A stretch of DNA of 13,616 nt from Pseudomonadota bacterium (GCA_030608745.1 JAUWDQ010000046.1:1-13616), one strand, 5' to 3'; counted from the first letter of the stretch, positions 1 to 7,684 are shown. The notes: a model not told the origin generated them from the letters alone. Translations and numbers: made by a program.

Positions 1-488
1 CCGCATTTATCGCTGCCCTCAGCCTCCATGGGATCATCTTGGGGCCCACCATCGACGTTGAACACCCGGGCCTGCTCTATTTTGTTTATGGGGGTTTGAT
101 GGTCGCCAACATTGCCATGTATTTAAGCGCCTTTTTGCTCATCAAGCCGAGCGTCATACTCTTTTCACTGCCAAGGGAACTCCTCTTGCCGATGATTACC
201 CTTCTATGCGTTATCGGCTCATTTGCCGGGAAGATGGCAATGTTTGATATTTACCTGATGTTCGGTTTTGGCTTGTTTGGATACATTATGCGCAAGACCG
301 GTTTTCCCATTAGTCCGATGGTTCTTGGGGTTATCCTGGGGAGAATGATGGATGAGAATCTCAGGAGGGGAATGGAGGTCTTCAAAGGCGACGTGATAGG
401 GCAGATCTTATCCAGGCCGGTTGGCCTAGTCTTAATTATTATCGTGATTCTCACATTTGTCAGTGGGGTATACCGAAAGAAGCGTTGA
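1..488 (+). CDS. tctA: TctA-family tripartite tricarboxylate transporter large permease, C-terminal part (5' end outside window)
   Basis: This is the C-terminal part of the large membrane subunit of a TTT solute transporter, which imports carboxylates bound by a periplasmic TctC protein. The frame is open from base 3 and ends at TGA 486-488, so the gene continues off the left edge. About 161 residues are visible. They open with a segment like the TctA 'ALxLHGIxxGP' region, followed by several hydrophobic helices, the 'GFPISPMVLGVILG' motif that matches 'FDVSPMVMAFILG' in the second TctA of this window, and a basic tail ending YRKKR. It is clearly divergent from that second TctA, so it is not a recent duplicate. 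Its TctB and TctC partners would lie to the left or be shared. The ferredoxin gene begins at or just after its stop codon, which suggests one transcript. Confidence 0.9.
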   Translation, partial: AFIAALSLHGIILGPTIDVEHPGLLYFVYGGLMVANIAMYLSAFLLIKPSVILFSLPRELLLPMITLLCVIGSFAGKMAMFDIYLMFGFGLFGYIMRKTGFPISPMVLGVILGRMMDENLRRGMEVFKGDVIGQILSRPVGLVLIIIVILTFVSGVYRKKR

Positions 489-492
489 GGGG
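487..492 (+). promoter_or_regulatory. Shine-Dalgarno that decides the ferredoxin start
   Basis: GAGGGG overlaps the stop codon of the upstream tctA and lies 7 nt before GTG 500. It favours GTG 500 over the overlapping TTG at 485, which has only a weak AAAGAAG ahead of it. The arrangement suggests translational coupling to the transporter gene. Confidence 0.5.
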
Positions 493-499
493 CAATAAG

Positions 500-805
500 G
501 TGATTTTTGATATGACTTCCTGCGGGGGATGCAGGACGTGCGAAATGGCGTGTTCCTTTCACCACAAGGGGGAGTTTATCCCTTACCTTTCAAGCATCAA
601 AATTTTGGATAAGGGAAATGAGGCCGGATTCCGCGTATTGCTCGTTGAAAAGGGTGATGAGAGGGGTTTCGCCTGCGATGGTTGTAGAGAGCTTGATGTA
701 CCGTTGTGCATGCAATACTGCAAAGAGAATGAAGACCTGGAAAAAATATTGAAAGAGTTCATGGAAAAAGTGAAGGCAAAGGCGGTTCATGTCGTGTCCG
801 ATTAG
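500..805 (+). CDS. Small dicluster [4Fe-4S] ferredoxin, likely electron partner of the adjacent AOR
   Basis: This is a small soluble electron carrier predicted to hold two [4Fe-4S] clusters. It shows CX2CX2CX3C near the N-terminus ('CGGCRTCEMAC') and CX2CX7CX3C further on ('CDGCRELDVPLCMQYC'). That pairing is typical of the DmsB/NrfC/AOR-associated ferredoxin group, but the protein is only about 101 residues against roughly 150-200 for many relatives, so it is a minimal form. The C-terminus is charged and helical, with no membrane segment. I prefer GTG 500, which has GAGGGG at 487-492 about 7 nt upstream. An alternative TTG at 485 overlaps the TGA of the upstream tctA and would add five residues. 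Its position 204 bp before the AOR gene suggests that it passes electrons to or from that enzyme; this is inference from context. Confidence 0.85.
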   Translation: MIFDMTSCGGCRTCEMACSFHHKGEFIPYLSSIKILDKGNEAGFRVLLVEKGDERGFACDGCRELDVPLCMQYCKENEDLEKILKEFMEKVKAKAVHVVSD

Positions 806-1009
806 AATCGTGTTGATCGCATGCGGCCTTTCACGAATAAAGGCTGCCAAAGTTTGTTTACAGGAACATGATTCAGTGGTGACGTCAACTTCCAAATATG
901 TTAATTGCTTACCATATGGGAAGGGTTGAACTGCTCACAAAAGGTTGGGACCCATCCTTGATGCCGCTTTCCCGGGCAACCACAGAGTACGTGAGGCAAA
1001 AGGTTTCTA

Positions 1010-2947
1010 ATGCCAAAGAATGAAAACGTGTACGGGTATGCTGGCAAGATATTGCGGGTAAATCTGAGTAACGGGGAAATCCACACTGAACCCACTCTAA
1101 AATATGCCAAAGAGTGGCTTGGGGCCTCAGGGATAGAGATCAAGATACTCTATGACGAGCTGAGGTCATGGGTAACCCCATACGAGCCGGTCAATAAGCT
1201 TATCTTCAGTGCTGGAGTGTTAGTCGGTACAACGGCCCCTGGAGCGTGTAAGGGCAGTATGAGTACGTTGGGTCCGGTGACAGGCGGGTGGGCAAGCGGC
1301 TGTAGCGACAGCTACGCGGGTGGAGAACTTAAATACGCCGGGTATGACTCAGTCGTTATTGAAGGTAAAGCCCGCACCCCCGTTTATTTATGGATACATG
1401 ACGACTGTGTTGAGATCCGGGATGCTACTCACCTTTGGGGCAGAACGACCTGGGAAACCCTTGACATGATACGAAAAGAGCTTGGGGATGTTACTCTCCA
1501 CACCGTATCCATCGGGCCAGCGGGTGAAAACCTGGTCCGGGGGGCCTGTGTTATCCAGGATAAAGGACGGGCTTTTGGCAGATGCGGCACGGGAGCTGTC
1601 ATGGGATCTAAGAACTTGAAAACGATCGTCGTCAAGGGTACTGGTGGAGTTAGGGTTGCCAACCCGGAGCTCTTTATGGACATTGTAGCCAAAGTCCGTG
1701 AAATGTTTAAAAAATCTAAGAGTCTGGAGGACATGCGGAAATATGGCACCCTTGGTGGTCTCTCCAACAAACAAAAGATCTGCGGAATCAGCTACAAGAA
1801 CTTCCAAGAATGTGTTATCCCCGATGATATGGCTAAAGCCATTGACCCCCGTAATACAATCGATAAGTTTGAGGTAGCGCGGCAGAGCTTCCCGGGGTGT
1901 CCCGCCGGCTGCAGCAGACATTTACATATCACAGAAGGCCCCTATGCTGGTCTCAAGACAGAAAGCGCTCAGATGGAGGCAATGGGGACTCTTCAAGGCA
2001 GATTGGCTATCTGGGAGCCGGCTTTTATGTTTAAGGCAAATGCGTATTGTAACCAATTGGGCCTGGATATCGATGCGGCAGGGGGGCCCATCGGCTGGGC
2101 TATGGAGTGTTACCAGAGGGGCATCATCGATGAGAAGGATACCGATGGACTCACGCTCAACTGGGGTGAGGCTGACGTTGTTCTTGAGCTCATAAGGAAA
2201 ATCAGTTATCGAGAGGGCTTCGGAAATATACTCGCCGAGGGTTCTGCCAGGGCTGCTGACATTATTGGCCGGAATAGTAGTTATTATGCCATGCACATTA
2301 AGGGTCAGGAGCTCTACGAACAATGTCGGGGGTCTCTTGGGTGGTGTCTGGGCACTACCACTTCCACCCGGGGTGGAGGGCATACGACGGGTGCTGTGGG
2401 CGATAGTCGCCCTGGTGTTGATGTAGAAAAAGGAAGGCTGATCTTTGGCGTTGATAACCCTTATACACCGCTGGAATATAAGGGAAAAGCAAAGATGGTT
2501 ATGTATATGGAGGCTGTGCATCGGGTAAATAACTGCTTGGGCATCTGTCATATGAATACGATTCACTGGGATGTTGAGCATATAGACCTACCTCAGTTGG
2601 CCGAGCTCTACTCGGCAGCCACCGGCTGGGAAACATCCGTAGAAGACTTGAAGCGAATGGCAATGAAACAGCTAAATCTGGAAAAGGCATTCAATCTGAG
2701 ACATACTGATTTTGATCGCAAGGATGACCTACCCTCGCCTCGAGATATGTCCGAGCCTATACCAACAGGGGCTCTGGCGAACTGGAAGATGAATAAGAAG
2801 AAGTTCCATAAAATGCTCGATGAGTATTATGACCTTCACGGCTGGGATAGGAAAACAAGTTTCCCTACCAGGGAAACCTTGGTAGATCTGGGCCTCGAAT
2901 ATGTTGCCAATGACCTGGAAAAGATTGGTAAATTGGGATCGAACTGA
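1010..2947 (+). CDS. Aldehyde:ferredoxin oxidoreductase (AOR) family tungstoenzyme
   Basis: This 645-residue cytoplasmic protein covers the full AOR family length. It starts with the family's N-terminal signature ('GYAGKILRVNLSNG'), continues through the Gly-rich pterin region ('GPVTGGWASGCSDSYAGGELKYAGYD', here split as two adjoining motifs near residues 90-115), and has 'GRCGTGAVMGSKNLK' near residues 187-201. Family members carry a tungsto-bispyranopterin and one [4Fe-4S] cluster and interconvert aldehydes and carboxylates with ferredoxin, or catalyse related low-potential reactions as in BamB. Cluster ligands visible are C297 and C301 ('FPGCPAGC') and C513 ('NNCLGIC'). The first cysteine of the usual CX2CX3C is F294. 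'NQLGLD' and 'NCLGIC' correspond to the two DXXGL(D/C)-type pterin motifs, with Asn in place of Asp. ATG 1010 follows AAAAGG at 998-1003. The substrate is unknown; an aldehyde or acid from the imported compound is likely. Confidence 0.93.
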   Translation: MPKNENVYGYAGKILRVNLSNGEIHTEPTLKYAKEWLGASGIEIKILYDELRSWVTPYEPVNKLIFSAGVLVGTTAPGACKGSMSTLGPVTGGWASGCSDSYAGGELKYAGYDSVVIEGKARTPVYLWIHDDCVEIRDATHLWGRTTWETLDMIRKELGDVTLHTVSIGPAGENLVRGACVIQDKGRAFGRCGTGAVMGSKNLKTIVVKGTGGVRVANPELFMDIVAKVREMFKKSKSLEDMRKYGTLGGLSNKQKICGISYKNFQECVIPDDMAKAIDPRNTIDKFEVARQSFPGCPAGCSRHLHITEGPYAGLKTESAQMEAMGTLQGRLAIWEPAFMFKANAYCNQLGLDIDAAGGPIGWAMECYQRGIIDEKDTDGLTLNWGEADVVLELIRKISYREGFGNILAEGSARAADIIGRNSSYYAMHIKGQELYEQCRGSLGWCLGTTTSTRGGGHTTGAVGDSRPGVDVEKGRLIFGVDNPYTPLEYKGKAKMVMYMEAVHRVNNCLGICHMNTIHWDVEHIDLPQLAELYSAATGWETSVEDLKRMAMKQLNLEKAFNLRHTDFDRKDDLPSPRDMSEPIPTGALANWKMNKKKFHKMLDEYYDLHGWDRKTSFPTRETLVDLGLEYVANDLEKIGKLGSN

Positions 2948-3052
2948 GATCACAAAAAAGGAGATAAGCTGAGCATAATACTGATCTTAAACCATCATCT
3001 CTGTTTGCCTCGGCTGCACTAGCAAAGCTCATAGTGAAATGGAGGAACAAAC

Positions 3053-4021
3053 GTGCCTGTTCTTGTCACAGGCGTAAATGGTCTCGTAGGGCTACACACG
3101 GCGAAGATTCTCCTTGATGAGGGTTTCGAGGTAGTGGGGTATGATCAGAACCGCTCGGGCGAGTTGGCCTTTTATCCCGAGGTTGCGGGGCGGGTTAAGT
3201 TCATATGGGGGGACATTACACAGCTCGGTCACCTTCTTGAGACAGTGGAAAAGTATGGAGTGGAGGAAGTCATTCACCTAGCTTCTCTCCGGAATGAAGT
3301 GGTTTACAGGGAGTTTCCTGCAGAGCTTTTTCGAGTCAATATGGGAGGAATGCAGAACATCCTCGAACTCGCGAGAATAGGAAAGATCAGGAGGGTGGTC
3401 TTTACCAGCACTGCCGCTGTTTATGGAAGGATGGAAGATCCAAACCGCAGCATCCCCGAAGATGCTCCACAGAACCCCTTCGGGATCTATGCCAATTCCA
3501 AGGCCATGTGCGAAAGTCTCATTCGTTCTTACCGGAACGTATATGGGGTGGAAGCACTCGTCCTGAGACCTTCAAGGGTTTACGGTAGGACGGCTAACCT
3601 AGACACCTTGGAATTCGGTAACCCCATTTCCACCTTTGTTTACAAACTGTTGAGGGGTGAAGCTATCCGGGATAAGAGCGGAGCCGATTTTGGGGGAGAT
3701 TTTACCTACGCTCCCGATGTGGCCTACGGATGTTATCGGGCGCTGGTTACTCCCTCCCCTGAAAACTGGATCTTTAACGTCAGCCCTGGAAAGTTCTATA
3801 GGCTTTCAGAAGTGGCGAAAATCCTCGGTGATCTCTTTCCCGAGGGTGAAATATCCCTGGGACCTGGTATGGACCCCTACGTGTCCCAATCCCCGATTCG
3901 CGGCCCATTGGACATAAGCCGCGCCAAAAGTGAGCTCTCCTATCGGGTCCGCCATGACTTGAAGGGATCTATCGAGGATTTCGTTGAGACCTTGCGCCAA
4001 CGGGGGAATATAGTATCTTAA
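3053..4021 (+). CDS. NAD-dependent epimerase/dehydratase (extended SDR)
   Basis: This 322-residue extended short-chain dehydrogenase/reductase has the nucleotide-binding glycine motif TGVNGLVG (residues 6-13). An acidic residue, D31, lies at the end of the second strand, favouring NAD over NADP, and GDI follows at 53-55. The active-site elements are TSTAAVYG (118-125, the Ser/Thr) and YANSK (146-150, catalytic Y146 and K150), followed by 'LRPSRVYG'. Family members epimerise, dehydrate or oxidise sugars and sugar acids, usually nucleotide-linked. Here the neighbours are catabolic, so a free sugar acid or hydroxy acid is possible, but the substrate cannot be read from sequence. GTG 3053 is chosen because GGAGG at 3041-3045 precedes it by 7 nt. 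It lies 105 bp after the AOR gene and 68 bp before tctB on the same strand, consistent with one transcription unit. Confidence 0.9.
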   Translation: MPVLVTGVNGLVGLHTAKILLDEGFEVVGYDQNRSGELAFYPEVAGRVKFIWGDITQLGHLLETVEKYGVEEVIHLASLRNEVVYREFPAELFRVNMGGMQNILELARIGKIRRVVFTSTAAVYGRMEDPNRSIPEDAPQNPFGIYANSKAMCESLIRSYRNVYGVEALVLRPSRVYGRTANLDTLEFGNPISTFVYKLLRGEAIRDKSGADFGGDFTYAPDVAYGCYRALVTPSPENWIFNVSPGKFYRLSEVAKILGDLFPEGEISLGPGMDPYVSQSPIRGPLDISRAKSELSYRVRHDLKGSIEDFVETLRQRGNIVS

Positions 4022-4089
4022 TTGAGAGTGTCACGAGCACCGCCGTGGGTGCCTGATCATAAAGGCTACCTTTCGGGAGGGTAAAGACC

Positions 4090-4608
4090 GTGGAAGAAAC
4101 GAACAGAAAAGACACCGGTAAACCATCATGGAAGGAGAGGATCAACTTCAACACCAAGGCGGCTATATTCTTTATTCTATTTTCAATCACCTTTTATCTG
4201 CTGATCCCCTATCAGATCGCAAAGCCCAAGCTTTTCATGGGACGTGTTTTGATGGGCATGAAGCCTACCCTGTTTCCCCGGTTGACTATGCTTGGGCTTC
4301 TGGGTTTGAGCGTATGGTACTTTATCCATAGTTTCAGCTTAGAGGAAAAGAATCTCTTTAAAGAACTTGATAGGAAGACCCTCACCAGGATTGTGGTGGC
4401 CCTTATAATTTTCCTGGCCTATGCCTTGCTCCTTGAGCCCCTCGGATTTGTGCTCTCCAGTGCCCTCACGGTCGGAGCCCTAACCCTTTACCTTGGAAAT
4501 CGGAACATCTTCATCCTTTTTTTGGTGATAATTGTCATTCCGCTGGCAATCTTTTTCATTTTTACCCGTGCCCTGCACGTTTCCTTGCCGGAAATCCCCT
4601 TTTTCTGA
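4090..4608 (+). CDS. tctB: TctB-family tripartite tricarboxylate transporter small permease
   Basis: This 172-residue protein has the four-helix layout of the TTT small membrane subunit. A charged cytoplasmic N-terminus of about 25 residues is followed by hydrophobic segments near residues 27-44, 66-84, 103-122 and 134-160. The segments 'TLFPRLTMLGLLGLSVWY' and 'LLEPLGFVLSSALTVGAL' are characteristic of TctB, which supports TctA during substrate import. GTG 4090 is preceded by GGGAGG at 4075-4080. The order tctB, tctA, tctC differs from the classic tctC-tctB-tctA order, and a 340-bp gap with its own promoter separates it from tctA. It may therefore be transcribed partly with the upstream AOR and epimerase genes. 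Confidence 0.88.
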   Translation: MEETNRKDTGKPSWKERINFNTKAAIFFILFSITFYLLIPYQIAKPKLFMGRVLMGMKPTLFPRLTMLGLLGLSVWYFIHSFSLEEKNLFKELDRKTLTRIVVALIIFLAYALLLEPLGFVLSSALTVGALTLYLGNRNIFILFLVIIVIPLAIFFIFTRALHVSLPEIPFF

Positions 4609-4639
4609 GGGGTTCATTCGAGGCAAGCAAGGAGTTTTT

Positions 4640-4658
4640 CCTGGGATGGAATCCCAGG
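4640..4658. repeat. 8-bp perfect hairpin downstream of tctB
   Basis: CCTGGGAT and ATCCCAGG form an 8-bp stem around the loop GGA. The T run lies before the hairpin, not after it, so on the plus strand it is not a standard intrinsic terminator. It could protect the 3' end of the upstream transcript. Confidence 0.45.
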
Positions 4659-4834
4659 AGATGAGAGTATTTAGCAGGTGGGGAATATTTGCCCCTTCGA
4701 GCCGAGTTTGGGTGCTGCTGCTATGCGGTGCTGTGATAAATAACAGTGTTGCGGTTGTGCTGTGAATATCTTAATTCGACTACGTGATAAATTCGCGCTC
4801 AGAGCTCCTTTTTCAAAGATCTCGAACAATTTGC

Positions 4835-4863
4835 TTGACAAATATTCAGAGGTTTTATAAGAT
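4835..4863 (+). promoter_or_regulatory. Probable sigma-70-type promoter for tctA-tctC
   Basis: A perfect -35 hexamer TTGACA (4835-4840) is followed by a 17-bp spacer and TAAGAT (4858-4863) as the -10. TATAAG, shifted two bases left, is an alternative -10. It lies about 85 bp before the tctA start in the only long gap inside the transporter set, so it probably drives tctA and tctC independently of the upstream genes. Confidence 0.45.
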
Positions 4864-4948
4864 CCGCGCGCAGGAAAGGGAGTGGGTTGTTTTTTTGCGC
4901 TGGAACTGCTGGTAAATCTCAGGCTCGTTTTTTAGGGAGTGGTAGGTT

Positions 4949-6481
4949 ATGTGGGAAAGTTTTTTAGAAGGTGCACAGATGTGTTTGCGGTGGGACACCT
5001 TCGGCATGATGAGTCTCGGCCTCATATTGGGAATGCTCGTGGGTGCGCTTCCTGGCTTTACCACAGTAATGGCCATGGCAATCCTGTTACCCATCTCTTT
5101 CTTTCTCCATCCTTTAGTGGGAATCCCCTTTCTCATAGGGATATATAAGGGGGGTATTTTCGGCGGGAGTATATCCGCGATTCTGGTATCCATTCCTGGA
5201 ACCGGGGCCGCGGTGGCCACAATCTTCGACGGTCCCGCTCTCACCAAGAAGGGGCAAGGACGAAAGGCCTTGGAGATCGCCCTTTATTCTTCCGTTTTCG
5301 GGGATTTTTCCAGCGATATTCTGACCCTGTTTTTCATTGGCCCCATTGCTATCATTGCTTTGAAAGTCGGACCCCCTGAGCTCGCAGCCATCGTCCTGCT
5401 TAGCCTCATCATTATCTCGACCACCAGTTCAGGCCCCGCAGTCAAGGGGCTGATTATGTGCTTCATTGGACTCCTTTTCTGCATGGTTGGTCAGGATCCC
5501 CTCGGTTACATGTCCCGGTTCACGTTTGGTATCTTTGCGATCAAGGCCGGCATCCCCCTCCTTCCGATGCTGATCGGTGTCTTCGCCATCCCCGAGATTC
5601 TCGGGGCAATAGAAAAAGAGGTCTCTTCCTTCATGTCTGAGAAGGTCGATCTTTCCAAAGTCGGGGAGAGGCTAAAATATGAGGAATTCCGTCGTTGTTT
5701 CAGAACGATCCTGAGATCAACGGGCATAGGAGCCGCTCTCGGAGCCTGTCCGGGCGTTGGTCAGGTAGTGGCGGCTTTTGTTGGATACGCGTCGGCAAAG
5801 AAAGCCTCAAAACACCCCGAGACCTTTGGTAAAGGGGAGCTGGAAGGAGTGGCCGCGGCAGAGGCCGCGAACAATGCCGTCAATGGGCCCACACTTGTTC
5901 CCCTGCTTACCCTGGGAATACCCGGGGACAACATCACCGCCATTCTCCTTGGAGCCTTCGTCGCTCAAGGGCTCCGCCCGGGACCAAGGCTATTCGCAGA
6001 GCACGGCCCAACGGTCTTCGCACTTCTTGTAGCCATGCTTTTGGCAAACATCCTGTTCTTGATACTGGGATATCTTACCGTTCCTTTGTTCGCGAGAATC
6101 GTCACCGTGCGAAAATCGATCTTGCTCCCGGTGATCACCATCTTTGCCTTCGCCGGTTCCTATGTTTTTCGTTCGGATCCCTTTGATCTTCAGGTTTTGG
6201 TTTTTTTCGGGGCCTTGGGTTATGCGGCCAGGAAGTTGCAGTTTGATGTCTCCCCGATGGTAATGGCTTTCATCTTGGGTCCGATCCTTGAATATTCCTT
6301 TGGACAGACCGTAAACTTGGCAGGAGGAAACTTGCTACACTATATGTTTATCGATCGTCCTGTCGCAGCTGGGATTTTCATGCTCATCCCTGCCGTAAGT
6401 GTTCTGTTCGTGGTGAGAGGTGTCCAAAGGCGGCGCAAGGCCAGGATCCAAAATTCCCTTATGAAAGGAGGTGAGGCATAA
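4949..6481 (+). CDS. tctA: TctA-family tripartite tricarboxylate transporter large permease
   Basis: This 510-residue polytopic inner-membrane protein is full length for TctA (about 500) and is the transport channel of the TTT system. Family signatures are 'GMLVGALPGFTTVMAMAILLP' near residues 27-47 (split by one substitution from the consensus), 'GIYKGGIFGGSISAILVSIPG' near 64-84, 'FDGPALTKKGQGRKAL', and in the second half 'GACPGVGQVVAAFVGYA', 'EGVAAAEAANNAVNG' and 'LVPLLTLGIPGD'. The duplicated Gly/Pro-rich loops are thought to line the substrate path. ATG 4949 is preceded by AGGGAG at 4934-4939. The gene follows its own predicted promoter and is followed after 72 bp by tctC. It is clearly different from the partial TctA at the left edge, so two TTT systems, or a second orphan permease, are present. 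Confidence 0.95.
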   Translation: MWESFLEGAQMCLRWDTFGMMSLGLILGMLVGALPGFTTVMAMAILLPISFFLHPLVGIPFLIGIYKGGIFGGSISAILVSIPGTGAAVATIFDGPALTKKGQGRKALEIALYSSVFGDFSSDILTLFFIGPIAIIALKVGPPELAAIVLLSLIIISTTSSGPAVKGLIMCFIGLLFCMVGQDPLGYMSRFTFGIFAIKAGIPLLPMLIGVFAIPEILGAIEKEVSSFMSEKVDLSKVGERLKYEEFRRCFRTILRSTGIGAALGACPGVGQVVAAFVGYASAKKASKHPETFGKGELEGVAAAEAANNAVNGPTLVPLLTLGIPGDNITAILLGAFVAQGLRPGPRLFAEHGPTVFALLVAMLLANILFLILGYLTVPLFARIVTVRKSILLPVITIFAFAGSYVFRSDPFDLQVLVFFGALGYAARKLQFDVSPMVMAFILGPILEYSFGQTVNLAGGNLLHYMFIDRPVAAGIFMLIPAVSVLFVVRGVQRRRKARIQNSLMKGGEA

Positions 6482-6553
6482 AATCAGGCTAACAAAGCGA
6501 GGTATCGAGTGTCCTATGAGGAACGAACCTAACATTTCAAAGGAGGGAACCTT

Positions 6554-7534
6554 ATGAACAGGAAAACTATCATCCGTTTTCTTTTGGTGGGACTTATCTT
6601 GGTTTTTGTGTTCGCGGGCACTGCCCTGGCTGCAAAGTACCCCAAGAAGCCGATTACCATGATCATCCCGTTCAGCGCGGGTGGATCCCACGACCTGAAT
6701 TCCAGGGTCTTTTCGAGCATCATCCCCCAGTACCTGGGACAGGCCGTGGTGGTTAAACTCATGCCGGGTGCAGGAGGGCAAACGGGGACGGCAGCCGCGG
6801 TGAGGGCAAAGTCGGACGGATACACGTTAATCTTCACCCATAACTACGTGGACCAGCTCCAACCCCTGATTGAAGAGCTCCCCTATGACACGATGAAGGC
6901 CCTCGTCACGGTTTGGCGACTCAACTATGCTCCTCCCATCGTTTTCGTTCGAGTGGACAAGCCCTGGAAGACCTTGGAGGAGATGATGGACTATGGCAGA
7001 AAGAATCCCGGCAAGCTGCAGTTTGCCCACTCGGGCAAATGGGGAGCAACATTCACACCGGGGGCCATGATGCTCAGCAAAGCCGGGGTAAATGCCCAAT
7101 TCATCCCTTACAAGGGCGGTGGACCGGCCGTAGCGGCTATACTCGCGGGAGACGCGGATTTCCACCTCGGTTTCCCCAGCGTGATCATCCCCCATGCCAA
7201 GGCTGGAAAGGTCCGCCTTCTTGCCGTTGCGGGGGACAAGCGGCTTAAGGAGATCCCCGACATTCGGTCCTTTAAGGAACTGGGGTTTGAAGGCGGTAAT
7301 ATGGACCGGATCATCATGGCGCCGAGGAAAATAAAAGCGGAAAGGCTGCAGATCCTGCGGGATGCCTTTCGCAAACTGTATGATGATAAGACCTTCAAGA
7401 AGATGATGGGCAGGATCGGCGAAAACATGGAATACATGGATGGTCCTGAATATGAAAAAGTCCGGGCTAGGCAGAAGGAGCAATACAAGGAGTTGGTCAG
7501 GAAAATTACGGGAATAAATCTACCCTCTAGATAA
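6554..7534 (+). CDS. tctC: TctC-family periplasmic substrate-binding protein of the TTT transporter
   Basis: This 326-residue extracytoplasmic binding protein captures the carboxylate and hands it to TctA/TctB. A signal peptide is evident: basic MNRK, a hydrophobic core, then TALA with probable cleavage after A26 (ALA|AKYP). The mature start 'YPKKPITMIIPFSAGGSHD' is the hallmark of the TctC/Bug family, followed by 'GAGGQTGTAAAVRAKSDGYTL' near residues 72-92 (one residue per family position as expected) and 'IPYKGGGPAVAAILAGDAD' near 180-198. The two-domain fold binds carboxylates, but specificity varies too much to name the ligand. ATG 6554 has AAAGGAGG at 6539-6546. A strong terminator follows the stop, so this is the last gene of the transporter transcript. 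Confidence 0.94.
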   Translation: MNRKTIIRFLLVGLILVFVFAGTALAAKYPKKPITMIIPFSAGGSHDLNSRVFSSIIPQYLGQAVVVKLMPGAGGQTGTAAAVRAKSDGYTLIFTHNYVDQLQPLIEELPYDTMKALVTVWRLNYAPPIVFVRVDKPWKTLEEMMDYGRKNPGKLQFAHSGKWGATFTPGAMMLSKAGVNAQFIPYKGGGPAVAAILAGDADFHLGFPSVIIPHAKAGKVRLLAVAGDKRLKEIPDIRSFKELGFEGGNMDRIIMAPRKIKAERLQILRDAFRKLYDDKTFKKMMGRIGENMEYMDGPEYEKVRARQKEQYKELVRKITGINLPSR

Positions 7535-7548
7535 GGGGTTAAACCGGC

Positions 7549-7588
7549 GGCCGGCATCTCCGCAGGGAGATGGCCGGCCTTTTTTTTT
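7549..7588 (+). terminator. Rho-independent terminator after tctC
   Basis: GGCCGGCATCTCC (7549-7561) pairs with GGAGATGGCCGGCC (7566-7579), giving a GC-rich stem of about 13 bp with one bulged base and a four-base loop. Nine T residues follow directly (7580-7588). It lies 15 bp after the tctC stop and closes the operon. Confidence 0.93.
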
Positions 7589-7647
7589 ACCGTGCCTGGG
7601 GGATATTTTCTCCCGGAAACTCGTCAGTGCATGGCCAAAATACGATA

Positions 7648-7684
7648 GAGATTTTCATGGGACAATAGTATTTAAAAAAATCTC
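7648..7684. repeat. 8-bp inverted repeat downstream of the minus-strand cupin
   Basis: GAGATTTT (7648-7655) and AAAATCTC (7677-7684) are perfect inverted copies separated by 21 bp. They lie between the tctC terminator and the 3' end of the cupin gene. They could form a weak AT-rich terminator stem or be an operator; there is no GC-rich stem typical of a terminator. Confidence 0.3.

Larger units (their letters stand above)
4609..4948. other. 340-bp gene-free gap between tctB and tctA: hairpin, direct repeat and promoter
   Basis: I see no convincing gene here. Visible elements are a perfect 8-bp hairpin at 4640-4658, a 9-bp direct repeat GTGATAAAT at 4733-4741 and 4784-4792 (51 bp apart, close to five helical turns), and a sigma-70-like promoter at 4835-4863. 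The tctA leader would then be about 80 nt. The repeat lies upstream of the promoter, where an activator could bind; that role is inference. Confidence 0.5.

Noticed and set aside
1388..1921. 177-codon minus-strand frame inside the AOR gene, and similar long minus-strand frames at 1922-2581 and 6827-7483
   Set aside because: These are antisense shadows of strongly supported AOR and TctC coding sequences, with no family motifs.
4640..4658. Hairpin read as an intrinsic terminator of tctB
   Set aside because: The T run lies on the 5' side and no T run follows on either strand, so the standard terminator form is absent.
4532..4765. 77-codon plus-strand frame beginning inside tctB and running into the gap
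   Set aside because: It starts within tctB in another frame, has no ribosome-binding site and no recognisable motif. The in-frame tctB product is clear.
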